A DNA stretch of 64,000 nucleotides. Origin: Ophiosphaerella korrae (taxonomy: Eukaryota > Ascomycota > Dothideomycetes > Pleosporales > Phaeosphaeriaceae). This document shows positions 1 to 9,615 of the stretch, one piece after another. The notes under the pieces are model-generated. The model worked only from the letters and a program-made list of their open reading frames with translations, made no database searches and had not been told where the DNA came from. The translations under genes and the position numbers were made by a program. Location of the stretch: NCBI GenBank assembly GCA_028456385.1, contig JALNQF010000021.1:186001-250000 (forward strand). The letters run 5' to 3'. Each line of letters begins with the position of its first letter. The first letter of the stretch is position 1.

Positions 1-979
1 GGAGGTCCAAAAAATTCCAGGTCCAGTTTTCGCCGTTCTCATCTTGAGCCGCGATCGAGGCGCTGCTTCTGGGGCCGATTTTTAAATAGACGTATACGTC
101 GCAATTTCCGTATTTGCCGAAATGCAATCGAAACGGGAAGTGTTCTGGAAACAAATTTTGGCGTTCAAACTGGATTGCTACTGATGGTAGGGCATCCAAG
201 AGCTGAAACCTATCTCCAAGCGCTTCCTTCAGTTTAGCCAGAGTGGTTCCTGGCTTGACTACAACTGAGCTTCCGCAGGAATACACAGCCCCACCGCTTT
301 TTGGGGCCTCGGGGCTGGTAATGGGTAGGTCAGCAGTAGAAATTTCGCTTCGGCCTGCGCGGTGTTTAATGGAACACGTTCGGACTTTGGTGGCAAATTT
401 TCCGATCCGCTCATCTCGCCATTGCTGGTAAGCTGGATTACTTTCGATGTACCTGAGAGCTTTTACTAAGTTATCCTCAAAAGCACCCCAGCGTATGACG
501 ACGTTGCATAAGCCATTGACAATTGCGTAGTACAGAACTAGTGCGCATAGCATTCCATGGACACCAGTCTCAGGTGGATTCCATTGAAGAAAACGAAATG
601 GTAAGGTGAGTTCTCCAGCTTTGCGCAGTAACGATGCTGCAGTGCGGGGAAACAATTGTGGTTTATGTTGGCTTCCTAACGCGGCGGCGACCTCGTCTCT
701 GAAAACGATAGGCGGGCCGAACTCACTGCTCTCGAGCCGGATATATGCCCACGATGTCGCTTGAGGCTGGTCTTCATGTACTTGCTGTCGGAGGCCGAGC
801 CGAAGTTTTATTGAACTTTCCTTGAGAATGGTTGCTTCGTAAAAGGAGAATGATGTAGCAGTTGGGAAAGATTCGAGGACCTGCAGTAAGCGACATGTGC
901 TCAGCCTTGCACTAATCTTGGTGAGTAAGGACTGCCACTTCCGAGAAGGTGGGCGAGGTTGGATTTTTTGAGTTGCCAT
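1..979 (-). CDS. Hypothetical protein with two copies of an unknown module (3' end off window)
   Basis: An uninterrupted reading frame runs from an ATG at 977-979 to the window edge (about 326 residues, no stop seen), so the gene continues outside. I do not recognise a named domain. The protein appears internally duplicated. A first module near residues 15-75 has a leucine-rich start, then SIKLRLG, then a WAYIRL strand. A second near residues 240-310 has TLAKLKEALG, then LLDALP, then DVYVYL. The same order of motifs (LL..P, K-I/L-x-LG, V-W/Y-V-Y-M/L) occurs in the two neighbouring minus-strand genes at 1.9-3.4 and 4.2-5.1 kb, so I infer a tandem paralogous family. There is no signal peptide or clear membrane segment, although one hydrophobic stretch (ALVLYYAIVNGL) lies near residue 150. 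Function unknown. Confidence 0.6.
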   Translation of the reverse strand, partial: MATQKIQPRPPSRKWQSLLTKISARLSTCRLLQVLESFPTATSFSFYEATILKESSIKLRLGLRQQVHEDQPQATSWAYIRLESSEFGPPIVFRDEVAAALGSQHKPQLFPRTAASLLRKAGELTLPFRFLQWNPPETGVHGMLCALVLYYAIVNGLCNVVIRWGAFEDNLVKALRYIESNPAYQQWRDERIGKFATKVRTCSIKHRAGRSEISTADLPITSPEAPKSGGAVYSCGSSVVVKPGTTLAKLKEALGDRFQLLDALPSVAIQFERQNLFPEHFPFRLHFGKYGNCDVYVYLKIGPRSSASIAAQDENGENWTWNFLDL

Positions 980-1905
980 TGTGGATGAATGGATGATGGT
1001 CCCGAGGTCAGTTGAGGGCCAATAGTTAAGCGAGAGTCGAGAGAGGGCATGGTTGAGAGAGGGAGCTAGTATTTCAGCGAGGGTTAGGTAGGGCACGGCC
1101 GGGACAGGGCCGTTGGTGTGCATGAGTACCTAGGTAGAGGCAGGGCGCGATCGGGCAATCAAGAAGTCCGGGTAGGGGCGCGACTGCCGTCTGGGCCTTA
1201 TTTATCGGCATCCTAGACAAGCCAACGATTAGATGGAGCCCCTATTCATTAGAAGCGTATATCCTGAAGGCTACACGGCCATCATCTGATGCATCCTAGA
1301 ACATCCCAATTCGATAGTCCGAGGAAACTCCGAGCCAGACGACACGTGAAATGATGATAATCTACGGTTGCCAAGCGTTACACAAACGAATCTTGAAAGT
1401 CTAACATGTCACCAATATGCATGGCCAAGATCAGATACTTGTCCATAGCACGTTCACCCATAATATACATAACCAAATCGTCGCCCACCATCCCATACCT
1501 GGGTAGCTATGTATACTCCCAAACTACCTAACATGATACCCAGGTAGAGCAATACACTGATGGGAACTAATACAGTGATTCATTTCAGGCCTTCATCTGT
1601 CTTCAATCTCTAGATACCGATTCTTAGTCAATTTGTAGCCGGTATCTTAAGTGAGGTGAATCGGGGCATCATTTCTTGTTGTGCATCGTGTGGAGTATTG
1701 TACAACTTGAATCATCAAGACATGCGCCCTTCCCGCTTGACTCAGCTTCACACTCGCGTAAAGGGAGACTCAGATTTCCCTTTTTACATACGGGTTCCCC
1801 CGGTTTTCGTGACATTTCACTATGCAAAGTCGTACTCCAGTAAGCTTCCAATTCTCTTACTTCTGACGCCATCGCACATTCCAATCTTGGGACTTTGTCG
1901 GATAA
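980..1905. other. Gene-free spacer
   Basis: No reading frame with convincing coding character was found between the start of the first gene and the end of the next. Several short CCTAGGTA / CCCAGGTA-like motifs recur near 1130 and 1500-1545, but I see no ordered repeat. Confidence 0.4.
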
Positions 1906-3385
1906 CTATAGCATCGTAACATCATCTCTATCCCCGTGTTTGCTCTTCGTCCATTTGTTTGCCCTCTGCTGGTCGCGAACCACAGCCAGCAGCTGAGCTG
2001 TTGTGAAGCTGTTATGTTTTTGCTGAACGTCCTCCTCGATCTTGTTCTTTCTCTCAAGTTTAACGATGCGCTGTTCTCTCAGCCATTCAAACTCTTCGCT
2101 GTATTCCCGCTTTGAGTTCGCGTATTTTCCTTTGAGAAGTTTAACTTCTTCAGCCTGTTCCATGATGAGTTTCTGCATTTCCTCTTTGTGATTTGCTTTC
2201 AGTCGCAGCATCTCGTCATTCTGCTTTTCGCAGAACAGCTTTCGTTGTTTCGATTGCAGTCTAGGTGTTTCTTCATCGATGTATGCTATCATATTGATTC
2301 GCTGCAGCTCCCATTCATTCGTGGCCCGAGCAAGATCCTTGTCAATGGTATCGAGATCTTTACTCAGTCCTGAGATTTCATTGCTCAATTCTAAATACTC
2401 TTCAATGCTGCGCTTTGAATTAAACGTTACTGAGGCATCAAAAGGTTGGAGCAATAACGGATCGGTTGCATCAGAGGGAGCTGGAGATTTCTGTAACACT
2501 GGCGGCTGGTTGAATGACTCAAGTGGTGCCATGCGCTTTGGAAGCTGTATGTATTCCTATAAGACAGTCAGCCAGAGGTGTGCGCAGCCACTATAAAATA
2601 TTTACCACAGAGTGTGTCTCCCGAGAATTGGATGAGAAGCTGTTTGTATTTGTGAGAATATCTTTTTCTGGCCAATAATACTGTGAGGCAGGGGATTTTG
2701 TTGAGTTCTGCCCCAATAGATGCCGACAGCTTGGGGATGGTGAAATATTGTAGAGACGGCCTGGTGCCTCGCGATACCCATACTTGCAGATACTCTGTTT
2801 GGGCAGTTTTAATGCGCTGTCATTGTTATCAGGGAGATCTTCAACATCGGTTTTCGTATGAGGACGCTGATCGCTACTAAAACGTTGATATTTTCGACAG
2901 ACTCCAACGACATCGTCAATGAATCCGTCTGTGAGTTCGAAGTCATAGGGCAAATCTGCTCCCTTAACTACGAAAATGGCCTTGTAGGGAATTAGCAACT
3001 CGTAACGAAATCCTGCTAAACGCTGCCATACCTTCAATACTGCTAACAGCGACCTTTTCTTGATATTTGGAAAGCGAAATACTTGCTTTAAAGTGCATCT
3101 ACTCATGATTTCATGCATTAAATGATGGATTGGCTCTCCGGAGGTGCTGTCGAAGGTAAAAGCTTCAAATTTCAGGCCGGTTGGCGCGAGATCACACATG
3201 TATACCCACACTGGCTGGGCTATGCCAGCCTCATCTAGCATAGACCCTAACAAAATCTTGTGGGTCTTGTAGCGCTCGAGTCCTTTGTCCTTGTGGGCTT
3301 CCATCCCAATTGAGTTCACTGGGATAGCATCGAGAAGTGTAGCATGGCGCCCAAGTTTTATCCTGAGTAGGTCGAGTAGCTGCAT
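1906..3385 (-). CDS. Hypothetical module + coiled-coil protein, two exons seen
   Basis: Two exons, 3385-2606 and 2556-1906, join in frame across a 49 bp intron (2557-2605; donor GTAAAT, branch GCTGAC, acceptor TATAG) to give about 476 residues. The N-terminal 160 residues carry the module shared with its neighbours: LLDAIP, then KILLG, then VWVYM, then a long helical part ending VGVCRKYQRF. A low-complexity linker follows. The second exon (about residues 261-476) is strongly coiled-coil, rich in E/K/Q/L with heptad-like spacing (EEMQKLIMEQAEEVKLL). Translation could start at the ATG at 3385. However, just upstream there is an acceptor-like GTGCTAG, also present in the 4.2-5.1 kb paralogue, so a further 5' exon is possible. 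Unknown function. The architecture suggests an oligomerising scaffold, which is inference only. Confidence 0.6.
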
Positions 3386-4184
3386 TTTGTTCCTAGCACT
3401 TGAGGTTGGTAAGCTCTACAGCAACGTCCATCACATAGCCGTTTGAACGACTACCTACCAAAACGTAGATAGATATGTGTGAACGAGATGTGCGGCTGAT
3501 AGCGATTTTGAATGCTTTGAGTATGTATTTCAGATAGGTAGCGTTGCGTTGGTAAAATTTGTTATTATGCAGGTACCCGTCCCTTAAGCTAGTCCCTATT
3601 AGGTAGATATTTGGGAGCAAACGGTAAACAAATCCCATCTTGCCATGCACCAACTTCTGTTCTACATAAACAAGATGATCCAGGCAGATGAAAAACTCTC
3701 TTAAACTCGAAATCTAGAAATTTCAAAGATTCCCTTCTATCTGGACAGAAAGCAACCTAGCACCGGCCAGTATGAGGGCTTTTGGCGCTCAAGTCTAGGG
3801 TAAGCAATATTATTTGAGAATGTGATACTTCTGTAGAGTATGGCAGCGACATCATAGGCAGGCATAGACCCAAGCCGAACACTTTTCACTTCACTGTCGT
3901 AGCCCCACGTCTGCCTGACTCGTCAAAATACAAAATTATAATGTTTTAAGTTACGATCAAGTTCTAGAGGTTCGAGAATGCTAGAAGGCGCGTTTGGGTA
4001 GATGTCTGCAAGGAAGCACGGAAGACTTCCAGTACATTTTGCAGCACTATGCAATGACTATTGAATATCAAAGTCATCCCGGACTCCTGCGTCGCCGAAT
4101 CTTCTCGACAGCCTTTGCCAGGCTGTATGTTTCCTCTTGGTTCCTATCACTCAGGATATTAGCCCTCAGCCCCCGTACACTCTC
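3386..4184. other. Spacer between two paralogues
   Basis: AT-rich and without a convincing coding frame. A missing 5' exon of the 1.9-3.4 kb gene could lie here, but I could not identify one. Confidence 0.3.
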
Positions 4185-5143
4185 CTAATTCTCTACTTTC
4201 TCTCTACGCTCTTCCCTTTTTGCTAGAAGTCTGGCCTCCAGTTCGAAGATGTCCTCGTCTAATCTTGTAATATCCTCCGTAAGTGAATCCCCGCGATCAT
4301 CTAAATCTATTAGTTGTGTGGCCACCTCATTATGTGAAGTCGAGTTCTGTTACAATGTCAGTGATCAATCAAGAGAGCAATAACAACGGCGCGACCTACC
4401 ATGACATCATCTCCTATTGATTTATGCCTAAAATTTGACACATCTTCTTGCTTGACTGGTTGATCACTATTGGTTTGTTGCGCCGCACGATGATCTGTGT
4501 CTTCTTGGATGTCGGATGAGTATGGCGGATCGGATGGAAATGGTGTACCAGATGACACCGGTGGGTTGGATAAACTAGAGCTAGAACCGAGCCCATTTTC
4601 CTCATTGGAATTATGGGTGTTAGCCGTCGAGGCTGATAGCCTTTGCTCTTGCTCATAGAACTCACGACAAACATCATAGAGGTTATTCCGGAAAGTTATA
4701 GTGATGGGCATAGCAAAGCGCAGCTTCAGGTTATCGCTTATATTTTGACTTTCAACGAGCAACTCCAGGAAGTAATACTTTGCCAATGCAAGAACTTTGG
4801 CTCTGGAATTTTTTGCTCGGAGTTGGAACGCGGGCGCCCATGTTGTCATTATCGTACCAATGTTATGGCTGTCGTACTTCGCGTGATGAGCATCATTAAG
4901 ATCATCCGAATGAAACTGTATCTCTGGGCTTTGTCCAGGGATAGTCGCCGGGTACATATATACCCACACTTTTCTGCTTAGGTATCCTGCTTCAAGTGTG
5001 TAGCCCAACCAGATTTTGAACGATAACGATTGCTGGTCTTCCGACGGCGCGATTTCTACTTTGCGAAGAGGCGCATATTCCAGAATCTGAGAATCAGGGA
5101 GCAGAGATTTCAGTTGCTCAAGACTTGTGACAGAACTTGACAG
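4185..5143 (-). CDS. Hypothetical module + coiled-coil protein, 5' exon not found
   Basis: Exon 5143-4400 and exon 4346-4185 join across a 53 bp intron (4347-4399; donor GTAGGT, acceptor AACAG) into an in-frame product. The frame is open back to a stop overlapping the acceptor-like GTGCTAG at 5144-5150 and has no ATG, so at least one upstream exon must exist. The module matches the gene at 1.9-3.4 kb: LKSLLPD, then KIWLG, then VWVYM, then a helix ending DVCREFYEQEQRL. A Ser/Pro/Asp-rich linker and a short terminal coiled coil (TRLDEDIFELEARLL) follow. The intron lies at the same place as in the paralogue, between linker and coiled coil, which supports common descent by tandem duplication. Function unknown. 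Confidence 0.55.
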
Positions 5144-6112
5144 CTAGCACATGGGGAGAGTACTTTTATAGGTGGACGCGTTTGTTTATTTGCGTTCGTT
5201 TCCAACGAGCAATTTAGTAAGTGATTCAGTTGGTTATGTGGACGACCCAAAGCTTTTCTTTTGGGCTTCCCTTAGCCGACCAATTATATATGAGGGAATC
5301 TGGCTACTTTATATCCAAGTGGCAAAACTTTGGAGTCTCGTTTGCGTTCCTTCCTTGCCATCTCCGGAGCTAGATCATTATAAATACGCCTGCCATACAA
5401 CATTATTTTCTTTTCTGTGAGACGAGATAAATCCAGAAGGCAATAGGCGTGATACTAGATGCTGGTAGATATATAGGCATGAAAATATCTGGTAGAAGTT
5501 GGAGAAGGGAGCTGCAGGATTCTATTGGTTGTGAATCGCCAATTATTGGGGTTGTTTATAAATACGTCTAAGCGCTGTCTATCCTATCCTGATATACTAC
5601 AACTCCAGACACGGACCATCAAAATGAATTCATGTACTTTCTACGTACTGATATAGCCCTGGGTGAATTATGAAGGCGCTCTACGGCTAATACGAACAAA
5701 AGGAGCCAAGCTCAACGATCTGTCCCCTGAATAGAACTTTCAACGAGTACAATATGATAAGGTTTACTGATAAAGTTCACATTCTACTACTGTTTAGGTC
5801 ACCGTGATGGAATAACGAGCATAGAAAGATATTTTCTATTCAACATAGATGAGAAGAATGCTGAACCATGCCATGATAATATTAGGCTTGGAGAAAGCGC
5901 TTTCAGGCACAAGCGAATACTTGAAAGATTGGAGGTTTGGAATTGGAAGTGATTGGTATTCAGAACATATGTAAACCCATATCATCTTCAAGATTCTCTG
6001 ACCTTTGACGAAGAAACCCGCTCAGCCCAAGCTGCACACAGTGTGCCCTTCAGTTCAGTCAACGTTATATCGGTTTGGCGAGGACCCTTTTCGTAGGCAA
6101 GTTGCCGAGAGT
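5144..6112. other. Gene-free AT-rich spacer
   Basis: No supportable gene. It should contain the promoter and possibly the first exon of the minus-strand gene ending at 4185. One candidate short exon with an ATG near 5410 and a GTAGCC donor is too weak to call. Confidence 0.3.
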
Positions 6113-6543
6113 TTAGTCTACGTACAAGTTAGCGGGGTCCTGAGATAGCATAACAACAGACAACGTACTGTAACTAAAGTCGCCATCATTGTTACTGATG
6201 CGCTCGGAGAGGTTGATGTCGCGACCAATGCGATTGCCATCGCTATCGAAGAGGGTAGCACGAAGGACGGGGACCGAACCATCGCCCTCGATGGAGAAGT
6301 AGACGTCCTCGGCTGAGCCTGCGAAACCCTCGCCGTCCCAGATGAAGTTGCCTATCTTTGGTGTTAGCAAATAGGTAAGATTTTAGTAAATGCTTCAAGG
6401 AGGGGTTTACCGTTGTCGTTGCCAATGTATTTGTTCAGGTCGATCTCAGCGTCGTTCCACTCTCCGTCGGCCTTCTGGAGGCGAGCTCGGAGGATGTGGC
6501 CATCATCAACGCGGATGTTCTCAGCGGAGTAGTGGAAAGACAT
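6113..6543 (-). CDS. Cyanovirin-N homology (CVNH) lectin
   Basis: Small cytosolic-type lectin. The start is [10 protein letters not shown] at 6543. Exon 1 (6543-6411) joins exon 2 (from 6351) across a 59 bp intron, restoring the N-G-N-F junction. The protein shows the two pseudo-repeats of the CVNH fold: a first half with [21 protein letters not shown] and NxxGNFIWDG, and a second with [21 protein letters not shown] and NNDGDF. No signal peptide is present, as in other single-domain fungal CVNH proteins. CVNH proteins bind mannose-rich glycans; the ligand here is unknown. The 3' end is ambiguous. A 51 nt segment (6118-6168) has a GTACGT donor, CTAAC branch and GTAG acceptor, and it is a multiple of three. 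Spliced, the protein ends after GDFSYN (about 106 residues, the usual family end). Retained, it has 123 residues and the same stop codon. Confidence 0.85.
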
Positions 6544-7292
6544 TGTGATGCGTTAGTGTAAATGAGGTAGTGAGGTGATTGCTCGAGTTGGGAGAAGTAG
6601 AGTATGAGTCTTGTGTGGGGGGAAGTTGCTCCATTTGTAGGCGGGGCGGCTGCAGGCTTTATGTACAATAAGAGCAAGACCAAGTAAAAGCCTCAAACAT
6701 TGGAACAAACAAATAGCGCGGCGTCTGGGCAATGCGTAGGTAGTCGACTCCACCACCAAGCTATGGCCAGGGTGAAGCCCTTGTAGATCCGCCAATGGTC
6801 TCACTGGCTATTGCTCGCTCTTCACTGACGGCCCTGCCGCAGTTCCGGCTTGGTATGCACAGAAGAGCATGGCGAGCAAAATAAACTACAAGAGTAAAGC
6901 CGGCGGTTTGACGGAGGCCAAGAGCAAGTTATGCAGGTGCAGCCAATGCACCCGCCCCATTACTGCGCCGCGTGGCTGTGTGTTACGGGTTGAAGGGGCG
7001 TGACGTGATTTCAGCTTGCATTGTGAGTGGATCTTTGCGCGCATTTACCATGTCTTGACATGCACAGGGGTCATGTGTGGCGGTGGTAAGCGTGCGCTAT
7101 AAATGCGTGTCCGCGGGGTCAATGTCGCGCAAAGCTGCGTTTCTATCACGCATTGCGTGTTTTTTTCAATCAAGATTGATATTGAGTCATGTGGCTTTGA
7201 TACTCGGAGAACAGACAAACGCTGACAAGCTTCATGGCAACAGTGATGAGGCGGTCCCGGCGAGGCTTGGGTGAAGGCAGAGTGTACCATGG
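6544..7292. other. Upstream region of the CVNH gene and flank of the mariner element
   Basis: No coding frame is supportable here. It carries the promoter of the CVNH gene and ends at the TA dinucleotide (7293-7294) that flanks the mariner-type element. Confidence 0.35.
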
Positions 7293-7294
7293 TA

Positions 7295-7325
7295 CAAGGT
7301 GCTCCCATGAGCGGGTTTGTAGCGC
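7295..7325. repeat. Left terminal inverted repeat of the mariner element
   Basis: Starts CAAGG after the TA target dinucleotide and contains a 21 bp core at 7304-7324 that is the exact reverse complement of 8568-8588. Confidence 0.8.
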
Positions 7326-7499
7326 CGAAAGGGGGTGGCCCGAGCAAGCTAGTGGCAAAGAAATGTTATTTTCTATATAAATTACATGCAAAGAGTCATC
7401 AAGTAGTCATCCCTACCACCTTGTGTACCCGCCACCTGCCTAGATAACTGCCTGGCAGCGCTCTCTCATTGAGGTAGTATATTTCTAATACTCAGTTAT

Positions 7500-8447
7500 C
7501 TAGATTTTCTCCCACTCCTCCTGTAGGTACTGCTTCACATCATCTTGAGTATGTAGGAAGCGCTTCTCTACTCGGTATTTTAGCAGCCGCCAGACGTTCT
7601 TAATAGGGTTAAGGTCTAGTAAGTTAGCTAGCCACCACACTTTCTTAATCCCTATAGCTCTCTCTACAGCCGTTGTCGCTCTTAAGGTGTAAATAGAGGC
7701 GTTATCCTCTATGTATATAAGCTCTCTACCTATAAGCTCTTTGTATTGCTCTTAGAAGGCTATAATATAGGGTAAGATGTATCGAATATAGACTGCTAAG
7801 TTTACAGTCTTCTTCTTATTTGTACACTATTCCTTCTTAAAAAAGATAAGGGGCCCCTTTATATTAAAGGAGATAATAGACCACACTATACAAGCTAAGT
7901 ATTTCTTAAATTTTAGGACGCAGCAGGCAGGTAAGTACTTCTCCTCAGCTCTCCTTGTAACGTATACCTAGCCGTAGCTCACACGTACTGATATCTTATC
8001 ACTCTAGCTAACGCCTGCCCATTGCTCGTTAGTCCAGTTAAGGTGCTCTCGCGCCTAGAGCACTCGATCCTCTATATGCTATAGCGTAAGGAGAGGTTTT
8101 TCTATTACTTTCTATTAATAGTAGAGCTCCTTCTCAAAGGCCTTAATAAGTGTACGCTTACAGACGTTAATACTGAGCTTATAGGCAATCTCCTCTCGAG
8201 TTTTTCGTCGTTGTTCAGCATTTTCAGTAGCATGACGAACAAGGAGCTTGCGAGTAGGTGTATCAATTAGAGGCTTTCTACCTTGTGGCTTCGTAGGAGT
8301 ACTTTGCGCGCGAAGACAATTAGAAATAGTCTGCTGTGAGATCCCTAGCTTTTGGGCAATTGCTGTCTGCTTCCATCCAATCTCAGCTAGTGTATGAATT
8401 TTGACGCGCTCCTTGTAGGATAGTCGACGATTTGGCGTTTTTGGCAT
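7500..8447 (-). pseudogene. Mariner-type transposase, broken
   Basis: The N-terminus is intact from ATG at 8447 for 110 residues: it begins MPKTPNRRLSYKERVKI and has a helix-turn-helix (QKLGISQQTISN) and a second DNA-binding part (RKTREEIAYKLSINV). The frame then breaks. Further along, the same strand still encodes a recognisable C-terminal end of a DDE_3 transposase: DLNPIKNVWRLLKYR followed by LQEEWEKI and a stop at 7500-7502. Between these, stops are frequent and AT-rich. The protein family is the eukaryotic IS630/Tc1/mariner group. The gene is not expected to make active transposase. Confidence 0.8.
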
Positions 8448-8467
8448 GGCTGGCTAGTGGGTTAACG

Positions 8468-8528
8468 AGCTGGAAAAAATACCTTGGCTTGTGGGAGGCT
8501 TATATAAACGAAGGTATTTTTTCCAGCT
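8468..8528. repeat. Perfect subterminal inverted repeat (hairpin)
   Basis: Arms of 18 bp (8468-8485 and 8511-8528; AGCTGGAAAAAATACCTT and its exact complement) enclose a 25 bp loop. It sits just upstream of the transposase start. Arms this well conserved stand out in an otherwise decayed element. Confidence 0.85.
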
Positions 8529-8566
8529 GCTTCATGCAGGATCCATGCACGAACCATTTGTCAGCG

Positions 8567-8597
8567 ACGCTACAAACCCGCTCATGGGGGCCCATTG
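8567..8597. repeat. Right terminal inverted repeat of the mariner element
   Basis: Mirror of 7295-7325. It ends with CATTG before the TA at 8598-8599, and the core at 8568-8588 matches the left repeat exactly. Confidence 0.8.
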
Positions 8598-8599
8598 TA

Positions 8600-9615
8600 G
8601 GTGAGGGACGGTCCGGCGGGGTAGAGGGGCAGCACTGCACCCACGCGCTAATAACGCGTCAGACCCTGTCGTCCCTGTCTTGGCTCACCGCCCAACCCGG
8701 TGACAACCAGTGCCGTTTTCCTGCATCCTGCATCCTCACACACCAGAAGCATCTGGATCATCCAGATCGACCTACACTACGCATTGGGCACTGGGCATAT
8801 CGCTTCGCCCATCTCCTTTGGCTAATGCATTTCGATATTGCCTCGCTTGCTTTTGCTTCCAGGCCTCTCTCCGACAGACGACTTACCACACACGACAAGA
8901 ATGTTTGAAATCTACCTGATCCAGCCAATGCTGGACAACAGCCTCATTGTGTATACATCCTTCTTTAGAGCTATGGCCGATCCTCATCTTTGCAGGTCTG
9001 ATTCTTGTCAACAATATGCACTACACAAAACAATCTGTTCGCGATGTCCCCATGTCGTTATGTGTACCCATGTGTAAATCTTCTACAATCCTTTCCATAT
9101 GCAACATAGCTACACAATAGCCCAGTGATCCTTCGAGATAGGTTCTTGACGAGGCTCTTTTCCTAAAAGAGACCAGCACACCAACCAAGACAATTTACTT
9201 AAAAATGTCTGACTCTCAGATTGCCGCTGTGCGCGAGAGTTGCATACAAAACGTCTTTTATATGTCGCTTTACATGCACAAGGTTTTTGTTTTCCCCTAT
9301 CAGCTAATCTGTAACACTATAGTCTCCAACATCCACACTCAAGTTCTCAGTCAAATCAACTTTTCACGATCCCTACCAAAACAAGCACATGTAGAATTAC
9401 TCAGTTTTATTTTTTGAGTTTCCTTGACTGGCAGCATAAAATGGGAAGATGTCAAATGTTAATAATTTTCCAAAACATTTCGTATTCAGTGCTAATATCC
9501 AGACTTCCTAACATAATAAGCGCAATTAAGCATGAAAAGATTATCCAGGTTTACTTTGGTCTTACAAGTACTAATTTCTAGCCATTCCGTCTTTACCCTA
9601 AACCTTTGACCCGAT
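8600..9615. other. Gene-free spacer
   Basis: Only short frames without recognisable protein features occur here. It holds the 3' flank of the glucoamylase gene, which ends at 9616 on the minus strand. Confidence 0.35.

Larger units (their letters stand above)
7295..8597 (-). mobile_element. Tc1/mariner-type DNA transposon, degraded
   Basis: A 1.3 kb element bounded by TA at 7293-7294 and 8598-8599, as expected for Tc1/mariner target duplication. Its ends are imperfect inverted repeats that include a perfect 21 bp core (7304-7324 and 8568-8588). Inside is a minus-strand transposase with helix-turn-helix and DDE-like parts interrupted by many stops. A perfect 18 bp inverted repeat (8468-8485 with 8511-8528) lies between the transposase start and the right end. 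The decay (many TA-rich stop codons such as TAG and TAA) fits RIP. The element therefore looks non-autonomous. Confidence 0.8.
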
